A DNA stretch of 14,214 nucleotides from Baffinella frigidus (GCA_026770585.1 MU646549.1:363090-377303); one strand, 5' to 3'; shown: positions 1 to 6,959, numbered from the stretch's first letter. Numbers and translations: made by a program. The notes: generated by a model not told the origin, from the letters alone.

Positions 1-178
1 AGGGTTTAGGGTTTAGGGTGTAGGGTTCAGGGTTTAGGGTTTAGGGTTTAGGGTTTATGGTTCAGGGTTTAGGGTTTAGGGTTTAGGGTTCAGGGTTTAG
101 GGTTTAGGGTTCAGGGTTTATGGTTCAGGGTTTAGGGTTTAGGGTTTAGGGTTTAGGGTTCAGGGTTTAGGGTTTCGG
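1..178 (-). repeat. Degenerate telomere-like heptamer array
   Basis: TTTAGGG units mixed with TTCAGGG, TTTATGG and GTGTAGGG variants. A true left chromosome end would show the C-rich strand on the plus strand, and here it is G-rich, so this is more likely an interstitial array. On the minus strand it reads CCCTAAA and begins a few bases after a GT donor at 184-183 (GTCAACCCGAAACCC), so I read it as the start of an intron of the minus-strand gene that continues off the window. Confidence 0.85.
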
Positions 179-184
179 GTTGAC

Positions 185-237
185 CGCTCCTCGCGCGTCG
201 TGAAAAAACAGCTGCCGGGAAAGAGTCTCGCTCGCGC
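185..237 (-). pseudogene. Duplicated, frameshifted copy of the 588-536 exon
   Basis: Nearly identical to 588-536, including the same donor (GCG|GTCAACCC) and adjoining telomere-like repeat. It has one extra T in the T-run (six instead of five), which shifts the frame after RQLFF. The upstream acceptor of the intact copy (TTTTTATCAG) is not kept; here the sequence reads GTAGAGGGTGGCG. It may be a decayed exon, or an alternative exon whose frame is restored elsewhere. Confidence 0.6.
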
Positions 238-1175
238 CACCCTCTACATGACCCAAGGTCTCTCTCATATTGCCTATGGCGCTATGGTCTAGGGTACTCG
301 ACAGTCGCCGCCATCTTTTCTACAAAAAAGGCTCCCCGCAGGGGCCGCCGGAGGCTCATAACCGTAGGAAGCAAAATGCCACCCTCGAGTAACGTGACTC
401 CCACTTCATCAGGGTTTAGAAACGCGATCCGAAAGCAAAAACGCTTTCGCTGCAGTCCTTTCTACGGAAGGGCGTGACGTTGGCATGTGTTGGGCGAAAT
501 TGTAACCTAAAGGACCTGAAGGGTTTGGGGTTGACCGCTCCTCGCGCGTCGTGAAAAACACTTGCCGGGAGAGAGTCTCGCTCGCGGCCTGATAAAAATG
601 ATTGAGAGTTTAGTGTTTAGGGTTTAGGGTTTAGGGTTTGGGGTTTGGGGTGTAGGGTTTGGGGTTGAGGGTTGAGGGTTGAGGGTTTAGGTTTAAGGTT
701 TAGGGTGTAGGGTCCACACCTGCAGGCTGAGCGTGTCGGGGTAGATTGCGAGGGAGAGCCGTCGGGGAATGACTGGGTAGTGCCGCCCCGAGAGGACACG
801 ATGGATGGTCATGGAGGTGAGGGGGCATGGCGCGAGGGGGGCGGGGGCGCTGCTGGGCGCACACACGCTAGCAGACGACGTGCGCTGCAACATGCGAGGG
901 ATAGCTCTGCGTCCGAAGGCCAGAAGACTCTCCCACTCGCTGGAGCGAGTTCGCGACGCCACCCCGCTCGAGCGCGTTCTCGACACCATCGTGTCCTCGC
1001 TACTGGACACCACCCCGCTCGAGCGATCTCTCGCAGCAACCCCGCTCGATTGACTTGTTGACAGCACCCGGCTCGACTGAGTTCTCGACAAGACCCCGCT
1101 CGATTGAGTTCTCGACACCATCGAGTCCTCGGGTTCATCCCTTCTGGAGCGCGTGTCACGAAGCGGACGACTCAT
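185..1175 (-). CDS. Unrecognised multi-exon gene, partial (minus strand)
   Basis: I do not recognise the product. First exon 1175-720: open for exactly 152 codons from an ATG, although the true start may lie upstream or inside. It opens with a Ser-rich 9-residue repeat (variants of SRTQSSGVL) and ends in ordinary-looking sequence (RLSLAIYPDTLSLQ) at a CTGCAG|GTGTGG donor, phase 0. The intron 719-589 is nearly all telomere-like repeat and ends TTTTTATCAG. Second exon 588-536 joins in phase 0 (AASETLSRQVFFTTREER) and stops at donor CG|GTCAACC. A second copy of this exon lies at 237-185. The plus strand has stops through the 9-residue repeat region, which favours minus-strand coding. The phase match and the two good borders are the main support. 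No domain is seen, so function is unknown. Upstream exons, if any, were not found. Confidence 0.5.
422..530 (+). repeat. Dispersed ~110-bp repeat, copy A
   Basis: First of at least five diverged copies of a unit running from a GATCCGAAAG core, through CTGCAGTCC, CTACGGAAGGGCGTG and TGTTGGGCGAAATT, to AAAGGACCTGAAGG. Other copies are near 1999, 2671, 4465 (inverted) and 4600. This copy lies in the intron between the intact and duplicated exons of the minus-strand gene. It looks like a non-autonomous element; no coding capacity is evident. Confidence 0.75.
589..719 (-). repeat. Intron made almost entirely of telomere-like repeat
   Basis: Read on the minus strand this 131-nt segment starts GTGTGGACCCTACACCC, continues as CCCTAAA, CCCTCAA and CCCCAAA heptamers for about 100 nt, and ends CTCTCAATCATTTTTATCAG. 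The flanking exons join in phase 0. It is the cleanest case in the window of a whole intron built from telomere-type repeat. Confidence 0.7.
930..1140. repeat. 27-bp minisatellite inside an open frame
   Basis: Six to seven units of 27 bp ending in ACCCCGCTC or a close variant, one unit lengthened by 24 bp. The unit length is a multiple of three and gives a 9-residue Ser-rich repeat on the minus strand, where the frame stays open. The plus-strand frame is interrupted by TGA stops. Confidence 0.8.
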
Positions 1176-1316
1176 CGCCGGGCCCTCTTTGTCGCAGCAG
1201 CCACAGCCTGAAGCGTGTCAGGAAAAAAAAGGTTTCGGTGCGACGTGCGACGGAATAGGAGGACCAGGGCAAGAGGAAATAGACCCTTGACCAGGGACGC
1301 CCGACAAGGGGAAACA

Positions 1317-1359
1317 CCAAGGGGTATTTTTTTCTAAAAATGCTAAAAATACCCCTTGG
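1317..1359. repeat. Perfect 15-bp inverted repeat (CCAAGGGGTATTTTT)
   Basis: The arms at 1317-1331 and 1345-1359 are exact reverse complements around a 13-nt spacer. Related, less perfect versions occur at 8138-8168 and 6570-6600, so this is a small family. It could be a solo hairpin element or a transcript terminator; nothing in the sequence decides. Confidence 0.8.
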
Positions 1360-1548
1360 AAACACTCATGCGACCGACAGGTGGTCACGACTGTTGTACA
1401 TGTTTACACGCAAATCCGGACGAATGCACGGAGAGCACGGACCGTCTCCGTTGACCGGTCAGTAGTTTTAAATTCCTTATTAAAGGTATTATCGCACATC
1501 CAGAAAATTCCAGAACATTCGAGATACAAAGAACGAGATACAAAGAAC

Positions 1549-1583
1549 TTTATCACGCTATGCGACCCCCATAGCGTGATAAA
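1549..1583. repeat. Perfect 14-bp stem hairpin
   Basis: TTTATCACGCTATG and its exact reverse complement are separated by a 7-nt loop (CGACCCC). It could act in RNA or as a cruciform; no T-run follows that would mark a bacterial-type terminator. Confidence 0.8.
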
Positions 1584-1998
1584 TGTGACAGTCTGTTTTT
1601 GTCACGTTGATTTTAATACACGTAGGAACACCCCCAATCCACACGAGGCGAATAGAAACCCGCAAATGTCTGAATGTCGATTGTAAACGTGTGTAGTAAT
1701 TTTCATGTCTCGTTGATTTCACTACACGTCAAGAACACCCCCAATGTGGGTGTTTGAACCGTGTTTCTATCACTTTTTTTTCTGTCGACTGGCGCGAGAA
1801 GATTGTTCTCCGACTGGCTTCATTGATTTGGTTCGTGATAATGGTCAAATTCCCCTTGGTTCGTGAGATTGAAGGTGTGCTTTTGGCCATATCCTTCCTT
1901 GCTTCAAGGGTCTAATTTCCTCTTGCTTGCTTTTGGACGATCCCAAAATTCAACCTATGCCGTTGCTCGACGCAACAGCCACGGCTTGGGGAGAGCTA

Positions 1999-2107
1999 AA
2001 CGCGATCCGAAAGCAAAATGCTTTCTCTGCAGTCCTGTCTACGGAAGGGCGTGTCGTTGGCATACCGGTATGTTGGGCGAAATTAAACCTCAAGGACCTG
2101 AAGGGCT
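1999..2107 (+). repeat. Dispersed ~110-bp repeat, copy B
   Basis: The fullest copy of the dispersed unit. Its GAAAGCAAAATGCTTTC core can form a short hairpin. Overlapping open frames give peptides in several phases, which fits a repeat and not a gene. Confidence 0.75.
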
Positions 2108-2237
2108 GACATCGACGATCCTCTCTAATGAATCAGAATTCACGGAATTAACGCTGGGCGAGCACCTTCTCGGACGGGGTGTGGAAGAGGGATACATGTG
2201 GCCGCGGCCGAGCGAGTTTGGCACGAAATCAGAAGCC

Positions 2238-2256
2238 AAGGTCGAAAATCGACCTT
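2238..2256. repeat. 8-bp stem hairpin
   Basis: AAGGTCGA and TCGACCTT flank a 3-nt loop. It sits just before CTTCCGTAGG and CCCTACCGTAGGG motifs that resemble the interior of the 105-bp element annotated at 3330, so this may be a relic of that family. Confidence 0.55.
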
Positions 2257-2383
2257 GACTCTTCCGTAGGAACCCCCTATGTCCCTACCGTAGGGCCTAT
2301 GGATTACGTTTAGATGGACTGTTGCCTTCTTGCTCGGCAGCGGCTGGTGGAGCTGTCGGCGGGGACGGAGCCGCCGCGGTGGC

Positions 2384-2416
2384 TGAGAGAGAGAGAGAGA
2401 GAGAGAGAAAGAAAGA

Positions 2417-2455
<39 letters not shown>

Positions 2456-2540
2456 AGAGAGCGAGAGAGCGAGAGAGAGAGAGAGAGCGAGCGAGAGAGA
2501 GAGAGAGAGAGAGAGCGCGCGCGCGAGAGAGAGAGAGAGG
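2384..2540. repeat. GA-rich microsatellite with GC interruptions
   Basis: Long GAGAGA runs broken by GCGCGC, GAAAGA and GCGAGC. Both strands give long charged or Ser/Leu-rich open frames only because the repeat lacks stops; they are not genes. Confidence 0.95.
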
Positions 2541-2670
2541 TGCTGTTCGACGACGGGGAGTTGAGTATTTAATATTTAGTACTGAGTATCTAATCTGAGT
2601 ATTTAATACCCAGAAGATTTGTCCTGGTTGAGGGAGGACATTTGGTTCGCGCATCCCCAGAGGCCTGATG

Positions 2671-2756
2671 TGATCCGAAAGGAAGCATGGCTTTTCTGCA
2701 GAACAAGTTCCAGTGTCTGCCTATGTTGGGAGATCGAAGAATCTGAAGGACCTCAC
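2671..2756 (+). repeat. Dispersed ~110-bp repeat, copy C (diverged)
   Basis: Shares GATCCGAAAGGAAGC, TTTCTGCAGAAC, TATGTTGGGAGA and GAAGGACCT with the other copies. It is most like the inverted copy near 4465, so copies C and D may form a subfamily. Confidence 0.65.
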
Positions 2757-2764
2757 GGCGCCAG

Positions 2765-5180
2765 TTGGGTTCGACGCTGTTCTATGTGTACCAGGGCAAC
2801 CCCTACCCCCTAACCCCTGACCCCTGGACCCTGAACCCTAAACCCTACCCCTTTAACTCTAAATTCTTCACTCTTAACCCGAACCCCAAACCCCAAACCC
2901 TAAACACTGAACACTGAACCATCAACCCTACACCATTAACCATGAACCCTACACCCCCGAACCCCAAACCCCAAACCCTAAACCCTAAACCCTAAACCTA
3001 CACCATAAACCATAAACCCTAAACCCTAAACCCTAAACCCTAAACCCTAAACCCAACTCCTTACCCCGGACCCCGAACCCGTAACTCCAAACCCCAAACC
3101 CTTAACCATAAACCCTAACCCCTAACCACTGAACCCTAGACCCTGAACCCTGCACAAGAACAACTGGCGTGTCCGCCCCTCACGCGACGCTCACTATCTG
3201 GGGACACAGTGGGTATTTACAGACACGTGTATACCCCCGGTATATACGTATGTGTAGTGCTGTGGTCGAAGTTCCCAATCCTACCCTCGTACCCACACTA
3301 CCCACATCCCAATCCTACCCTCCTGCCCATATCCCTTAAGTGACCAGTAGGCTCATACGCCCTACCGTAGGGCCCTAGGACCTGCCTAGGACCTCTTGCG
3401 GGTCAATTTTGACCGGCTGGCCACTTAAGGGATACATGTACGGGCCCGGAGGCTCCGGACCAAGCTTGCAATTTCTCTCTGAACCACGTTGTCAATTTGA
3501 GCGGCGCAGCTTGCCTCATCCACATTCTCATCACAAGAGAGAAAGGGGGAGAGAGAAACCGTTATTTTTTTTTGTTAATTTTACCAACACGGCCGCCATG
3601 TATGCACCCCCACAGAGGCTCTGACTGAGCAGGACCTAGAGAGAGGGTCATGCGCACTCCACACGTTAGGGACTTATCCCTTAAGTGGGGTCATATTTGA
3701 CCCTCCACAGGTCCTAGGCTCCTACGGATGTCCTACGGTAGGAGTGTATTGGCTGCTGGCCACCTCCCCGGGGATGTCGACACCAGCACGGCCGCAATAC
3801 AGGGGTTCTTCGCTCATAAGAAACCTCTTCCCCCCCTAGGCTGCCCTAGGGCCCTAGGCATGCTACTTTAGGGACCTAGGGGGTGGCGGTTTCTTATGAG
3901 CGAGGTACCCCTATAAGGGGCCTCCCGAAGAGGTTGAGACGCGTCAGGCCCTCTAGGCTACCGGTGGCAGGGCACAACTCGGGCCAGCTGCTGAAAGTGA
4001 GTAGGGGGGGGGTTGAAGGGTGGTCTTGAGGGCACGAATTGGGCCAGCTGCTGAAAGTAAGTAGGGGGGGGTTGAAGAGTGGTCTTGCTGGAAGAACCCT
4101 CCCGAGGCTCGATTCAGGCTCGATTCGGGAGTGTTCGACATCAGGACTCTTGTCTCTCATTCTCCACGCAAGGCTGGAGGGGGGGGTATTCACAAGTCAT
4201 TTTTCAAGGAAAAACGGTATTCAAAAGTCAGTTTTCAGGAGAGAATGGCTCCCACAACGACCAATGGCTCCAAGAACGAGCCTGGAATACCCTACCCAAG
4301 AGCCTGGCGTGGACTCCCTGGCCCGGGAAAACTTATTCCCAGATCCTGGCGCTCCCGCACGCCTCGAGGCAGTCCACCACACGGGGCGTTGGCCAGCCGA
4401 TGCCATCACTCCTGCTCGAGAGCGTGCACCTTTTGGCAGTGCCTCGTCAGGTGGCCGGGCCTCGCCACGAACTGTATGTCCTTGAGGTTCTTCGAGCCCC
4501 CAACATAGGCGGACACCGGAACTGGTTCTGTAGAAAGGCCATGCTTCCTTTCGGATCACATCAAGCCCCCCTGTACAGAGGATCGCGGCAGACACGGGGC
4601 AAGGTGTCACAATGCTTTCTCTGCAAATCCCTTCTACGGAACGGCGTGTCGTTTGGCTATGTTGGGAGAAATTAAAACCTAAAGGACCTAAAGTCACCCT
4701 TTCGCCGGTTCTGCTGACTTCCTCTGCACTGGAAGGTTTGATGCTTGAAGTAGGGCCGAGCCATCCTGCCGAACAAGTTCTAGTGTGGCCTACGGTGGGA
4801 GTTCTCAAAACCCGAAGGGCCTAAATTCAAAAATGATGTTGGTGCGTAGGGAGAGGTAGAGAGGATGAAGCGTGGAGAAGTTTTCGGGTCGCTAGATCCT
4901 GGCGCTGTGTCTCCGCTCGCAGCTGCTGGCCATAGCAAGCACGTACAGCGCCCCGCCCTCTCGGGTGAGCACCTCTCCTTCGGCTTCCGGGATCTCAGTT
5001 CCCCCTGAGCTCACCGCTTCTCCTCTCCAACCTCCGCCGTGGGAGTGAAGGCTCCCCTGTTGCTAGTTTGCTCTGTCTTTCCCCGGCTACGGCCTCTATT
5101 AGGTGGCTCTTATACGACGTGTCTCACCAACGGCGTTCTCGCGGGCCGACGTCCTGTCTACGCGTGCCCGTCAGGCTCGA
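2765..5180 (+). CDS. Unrecognised multi-exon gene, all exons phase 0 (plus strand)
   Basis: Proposed exons: 3159-3212 (18 codons, NNWRVRPSRDAHYLGTQW, donor TGG|GTATTT), about 3931-3996 (ends HNSGQLLK, donor AAA|GTGAGT), 4343-4450 (36 codons, acceptor TTATTCCCAG, donor CAG|GTGGCC), 4923-4964 (LLAIASTYSAPPSR, acceptor CTCCGCTCGCAG, donor CGG|GTGAGC) and 5103-5180 (26 codons, starts VALIRRVSPTAFSRA, acceptor CTCTATTAG, donor CGA|GTGAGT). A 7-codon exon at 2765-2785 (donor TAT|GTGTAC) may precede the telomere-like intron. Every junction is phase 0, so the frame runs unbroken. The middle is Leu-rich and probably helical; I see no catalytic motif, signal peptide or membrane span and recognise no family. 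The 3931 start was chosen for phase and is uncertain. Start and stop codons were not found, so the gene is incomplete as drawn. Confidence 0.45.
2791..3150 (+). repeat. Telomere-like heptamer array within an intron
   Basis: About 350 nt of CCCTAAA, CCCCAAA, CCATAAA, CCCTGAA and related heptamers, most regular near 2975-3055. It ends ACCCTGCACAAG directly before the exon at 3159. The C-rich strand is the sense strand of that gene. Confidence 0.9.
3330..3434 (+). mobile_element. 105-bp terminal-inverted-repeat element, copy 1
   Basis: 18-bp terminal inverted repeats (TATCCCTTAAGTGACCAG at the left, one mismatch against the right end) enclose further palindromes: CCCTACCGTAGGG, CCTAGGACCTGCCTAGG and a GGTCAATTTTGACC core. 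A second copy of the same length is at 13963 with about nine differences by eye, and a degenerate inverted copy is at 3675. The size and absence of coding capacity fit a miniature inverted-repeat element. A clear target-site duplication could not be assigned. Confidence 0.85.
3675..3775 (-). mobile_element. Degenerate copy of the 105-bp inverted-repeat element
   Basis: In reverse orientation it keeps TATCCCTTAAGTG, a GGTCATATTTGACC core, AGGTCCTAGG, CCTACGGTAGGA and a GGCCAC near its far end, but the outer right terminus is mutated (CCCCGGGGAT in place of CTTAAGGGATA). It is an older copy. Confidence 0.65.
3801..3912. mobile_element. 112-bp palindromic element with 25-bp terminal repeats
   Basis: The ends match as inverted repeats over 25 nt with two mismatches. 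The inner 15 nt (CGCTCATAAGAAACC) match perfectly. The centre holds CCTAGG-rich sequence (CCCTAGGGCCCTAGG). Its termini differ from the 105-bp family, so it is a second family. It ends just before the proposed exon at 3931. Confidence 0.8.
3968..4087 (+). repeat. 60-bp tandem duplication of an exon tail and its 5' splice site
   Basis: Two consecutive copies of GGCACAACTCGGGCCAGCTG (second copy GGCACGAATTGGGCCAGCTG), then CTGAAA, a donor (GTGAGT in the first, GTAAGT in the second), a G-run and TTGAAGGGTGGTCTTG. Both donors are near-consensus, at 3997 and 4057. Use of the second with an acceptor before it would give a variant exon (HELGQLLK for HNSGQLLK). Confidence 0.85.
4167..4320 (+). repeat. 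Dispersed ~150-bp repeat, copy 1
   Basis: Shares GGCTGGAGGGGGGGGTATTC, paired CAAAAGTCA-TTTTTC blocks, GGCTCCAAGAACGA and ACCCAAGAGCCTGGC with 6411-6565, same orientation. Here it lies in the intron just before the exon at 4343. The second copy continues into CAAGGGGTATTTTT, which links it to the short palindrome family seen at 1317. Confidence 0.8.
4465..4566 (-). repeat. Dispersed ~110-bp repeat, copy D (inverted)
   Basis: Reverse-oriented copy in the intron 4451-4922, closest to copy C. Copy E follows about 35 nt later in the opposite direction, so the pair could fold into an imperfect long hairpin in the transcript. Confidence 0.7.
4600..4693 (+). repeat. Dispersed ~110-bp repeat, copy E
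   Basis: Has CAATGCTTTCTCTGCAAATCC, CTACGGAACGGCGTGTCG, TATGTTGGGAGAAATTAAAA and CCTAAAGGACC. A shorter, more diverged relic with GAACAAGTTCTAGTG and GAAGGGCC follows at about 4768-4822. Confidence 0.7.
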
Positions 5181-5433
5181 GTGAGTCCGTGAGAAAGACA
5201 CGTGTTATTTTGTGTTTTGAAAGACACGTGTTTTTGCTGCTCTCCCGTGTCAGCATGTTTTTAACATGACGGATTTTGACCAGATTTGCTGACAAGATAG
5301 TTTGACCAGGCTGACACATTTGCTGACAAGATTTCATGACTGTCATCGTATATCGGGTGTTTAAAACGACAGATCTTTCCCTTGAAATGTAAGTCTTTTT
5401 ATAAATAAATAAAAAACAGTTGAATCTCCCTAC
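5181..5433. other. Non-coding stretch between opposing exons
   Basis: AT-rich. It contains two copies of GAAAGACACGTGTT (near 5191 and 5218) and two of TTTGCTGACAAGAT (near 5284 and 5319). No exon was seen. If both neighbouring gene models are right, the plus- and minus-strand genes converge here, and the 3' parts of both are unaccounted for. Confidence 0.5.
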
Positions 5434-5741
5434 CGGTCCGGCCTATGGTATTCGCCTCCACGACCGCCCCCGCCGCCAGGAGCTGCGCCACGACAGCAGG
5501 GTGACATTGCATCGCCGCGTGATGAAGCGGCGTCTTTCCCTCCTCGTTCTTGATTTTAACGTCGGTTCCGCAAGCGATCAGCTGCCCCACCTTGGTCTCG
5601 TCCCCTTCCGCCGCCGCCTTCATCAGAGCCTCTTCATCAGCCTCGAGCGGCTTCTTGGGGGAGAGCACTGCCCACGCCTTGTTCCACCAGTTCTCCCTTG
5701 CATCCTCGCCCGCGGCGGTCTCCCAGGGCCACAACATTCCT
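5434..5741 (-). CDS. Ankyrin-repeat protein, single exon
   Basis: The exon lies between an acceptor (AAGTGCAACAG) and a donor (ACCG|GTAGGG). From the Met 4 nt inside the exon it reads about 101 residues: a Trp/Ala-rich lead (LWPWETAAGEDARENWW), a first ankyrin repeat at about residues 35-65 (DEEALMKAAAEGDETKV onward) and a second at 66-97 carrying the family signature GKTPLHHAA, then AVVAQLLAAGA. The exon ends at NTIGRTG, where a third repeat would be expected to begin in the next exon. Ankyrin repeats are protein-binding scaffolds, so partner and location cannot be inferred. The Met may be the true start or an internal residue. The 3' end of a dispersed repeat (5749-5945) abuts the acceptor. 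Two repeats suggest a larger protein, but the next exon to the left was not found. Confidence 0.75.
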
Positions 5742-5748
5742 CTGTTGC

Positions 5749-5945
5749 ACTTATTGACACTTATTGACTTTATTCGAAAGTGAGAATGCACGGTGCAAGA
5801 CTTGAGGCGAGGTTAGGAACACATCTGGGGTCTTCACCAGATTGTTCCTACCCAAGAGACTGCCACTACCCATATAAGGAAAAACCACGAAGGAGCTCCC
5901 CGCACAAGCCCGGCGAACCGGACAGCGTGTCACTCCCCAGTAGCT
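5749..5945. repeat. Dispersed ~195-bp repeat, copy 1
   Basis: Shares CACTTATTGACACTTATTG, CTTTATT-GAAAGTG, TGCACGGTGCAAGA, TTGAGGCGAG, ACTGCCACTACCCATA and ACTCCCCAG with 6608-6815, same orientation. The CACTTATTG end lies a few bases from the ankyrin exon's 3' splice site, so the element forms the end of that intron. Confidence 0.8.
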
Positions 5946-6055
5946 CCCCGCAGAGCACCCCGTTGAGTGAGGGCCTCTGCTTATTCCACACACAAATGCC
6001 CATGCACCTCCTTTCGAATCGAGGGGATGGCGTGTGGGGCAAAAATGTGTGGACC

Positions 6056-6084
6056 ACTCTCCTTGCGGGCCACGCAAGGAGAGT
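6056..6084. repeat. 12-bp perfect stem hairpin
   Basis: ACTCTCCTTGCG and CGCAAGGAGAGT flank the 5-nt loop GGCCA. No role is evident. Confidence 0.75.
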
Positions 6085-6127
6085 AGAAATCCCCTCCACC
6101 ACCTAGGCCCCCACGTTGCAATGTGAG

Positions 6128-6251
6128 AAAAAGCCCTTCGATGATGTCTACCCCCACCTCAAGGTCCCCTGTTTGGCCTCAGTCAGATCCTAGTGATGGA
6201 CCACTGAGACCGCGCCCATCAAGCTGCAGAGCGACCCTAGGTATCCTCCTC
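6128..6251 (+). CDS. Weak candidate exons, plus strand
   Basis: A 36-nt segment, 6128-6163, follows GCAATGTGAG, reads KKPFDDVYPHLK and meets a GTCCCC. Further on, a frame reading TAPIKLQSDPRYPP ends at a consensus donor (CCTCCTC|GTAAGT, exon end 6251). The two parts are in different frames and the gap is short, so a single exon is not possible without an intron of 45 nt or less. They could be 3' exons of the plus-strand gene that ends its visible part at 5180, or decayed sequence. I include them for the good donor and protein-like composition only. Confidence 0.22.
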
Positions 6252-6410
6252 GTAAGTTGCCGACTCATGTCCCTACCCGTGCAACTCGTGTCCGGGCACC
6301 CCGGTTTTGGCCGGGCAATTTAGAAATTGGTGCCCGGCGGGCAGCAAGAGTAAATTGTAACATTTTCTCTTGCGGGCAGACCGGTTTAATTCAACCCGGT
6401 CTACGTGGCC

Positions 6411-6565
6411 ACCCAGGGCTGGAGGGGGGGGTATTCAAAAGTCATTTTTTCAAGGCATCGGTTTTCAAAAGTCATTTTTTCGCCAGAAACGGCTCCAAGA
6501 ACGAACCAATGGCTCCAAGAACGAACCTGGGATACCCCACCCAAGAGCCTGGCTCTGGCGTGGTC
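6411..6565 (+). repeat. Dispersed ~150-bp repeat, copy 2
   Basis: Second copy of the unit at 4167. It ends in CAAGGGGTATTTTTAGCAAAAATTCTCCTTG (to about 6600), an imperfect inverted repeat of the family at 1317-1359. Its long overlapping open frames are shared with copy 1 and reflect the repeat. Confidence 0.8.
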
Positions 6566-6607
6566 AAGGGGTATTTTTAGCAAAAATTCTCCTTGACGTG
6601 GTTTAAT

Positions 6608-6815
6608 TAGACACTTATTGACACTTATTGTCTTTATTTGAAAGTGAAATGCACGGTGCAAGAATTGAGGCGAGCTTAGACTTCGTTCAGGGTTATCACA
6701 GGTCGAAGTCTAAGTCAAGAAACTGCCACTACCCATAAGGGAGCCACCAAGGAGCGTCGTTAAACCCCGATGAACCTTTCGGCCCCCCGGTCAACGTATT
6801 ACTCCCCAGAAAGGC
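6608..6815. repeat. Dispersed ~195-bp repeat, copy 2
   Basis: Same orientation as the copy at 5749. It follows directly after the CAAGGGG inverted repeat. The similarity fades in the middle (about 6675-6700) and returns at ACTGCCACTACCCATAAGG. Confidence 0.75.
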
Positions 6816-6905
6816 CCCAGTTTCTGGCCCCTTGATTAAGTCCAAAAGTCAATTCCTGGTACAAATTTTAAAACTCCAGATTTTTTACAACTCCTTTGCG
6901 AACTT

Positions 6906-6959
6906 TTGACCATCAAGTTGATGGTCTAAGGGGTCCTTAGACCATCAATTGATGGTCAA
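6906..6959. repeat. Nested four-arm palindrome
   Basis: Arms 6906-6929 and 6937-6959 are reverse complements apart from one extra base. Each arm is itself a palindrome (GACCATCAAGTTGATGGTC, and GACCATCAATTGATGGTC). The unit TTGACCATCAA therefore appears four times in alternating orientation around a 7-nt centre. Confidence 0.85.

Larger units (their letters stand above)
1360..2310. other. No convincing gene: repeat-bearing spacer
   Basis: AT-richer than its surroundings. It holds a 14-bp tandem (GAGATACAAAGAAC, twice, 1520-1546), a strong hairpin at 1549-1583, and an approximate direct repeat (near 1598-1650 and 1704-1755, both containing GAACACCCCCAAT), the second followed by a TGGGTGTT that can fold back on it. 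It also holds dispersed element B and a small hairpin at 2238-2256. Open frames here are short, without splice borders or recognisable protein, so I annotate no gene. Confidence 0.6.

Noticed and set aside
1-178. Chromosome-end telomere
   Set aside because: The repeats are degenerate, and the G-rich strand at the left edge has the wrong polarity for a left chromosome end. Similar arrays lie deep inside the window next to splice sites.
1381-1686. 101-codon plus-strand open frame
   Set aside because: It runs through a 14-bp tandem and a perfect hairpin, has no splice borders and shows no protein-like pattern.
2310-2654. Long Arg/Glu- or Ser/Leu-rich open frames on both strands
   Set aside because: They are translations of the GA microsatellite and have no stop codons by composition.
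5420-5767. Plus-strand open frames opposite the ankyrin exon
   Set aside because: The minus strand encodes clear ankyrin motifs; the plus frames are shadows.
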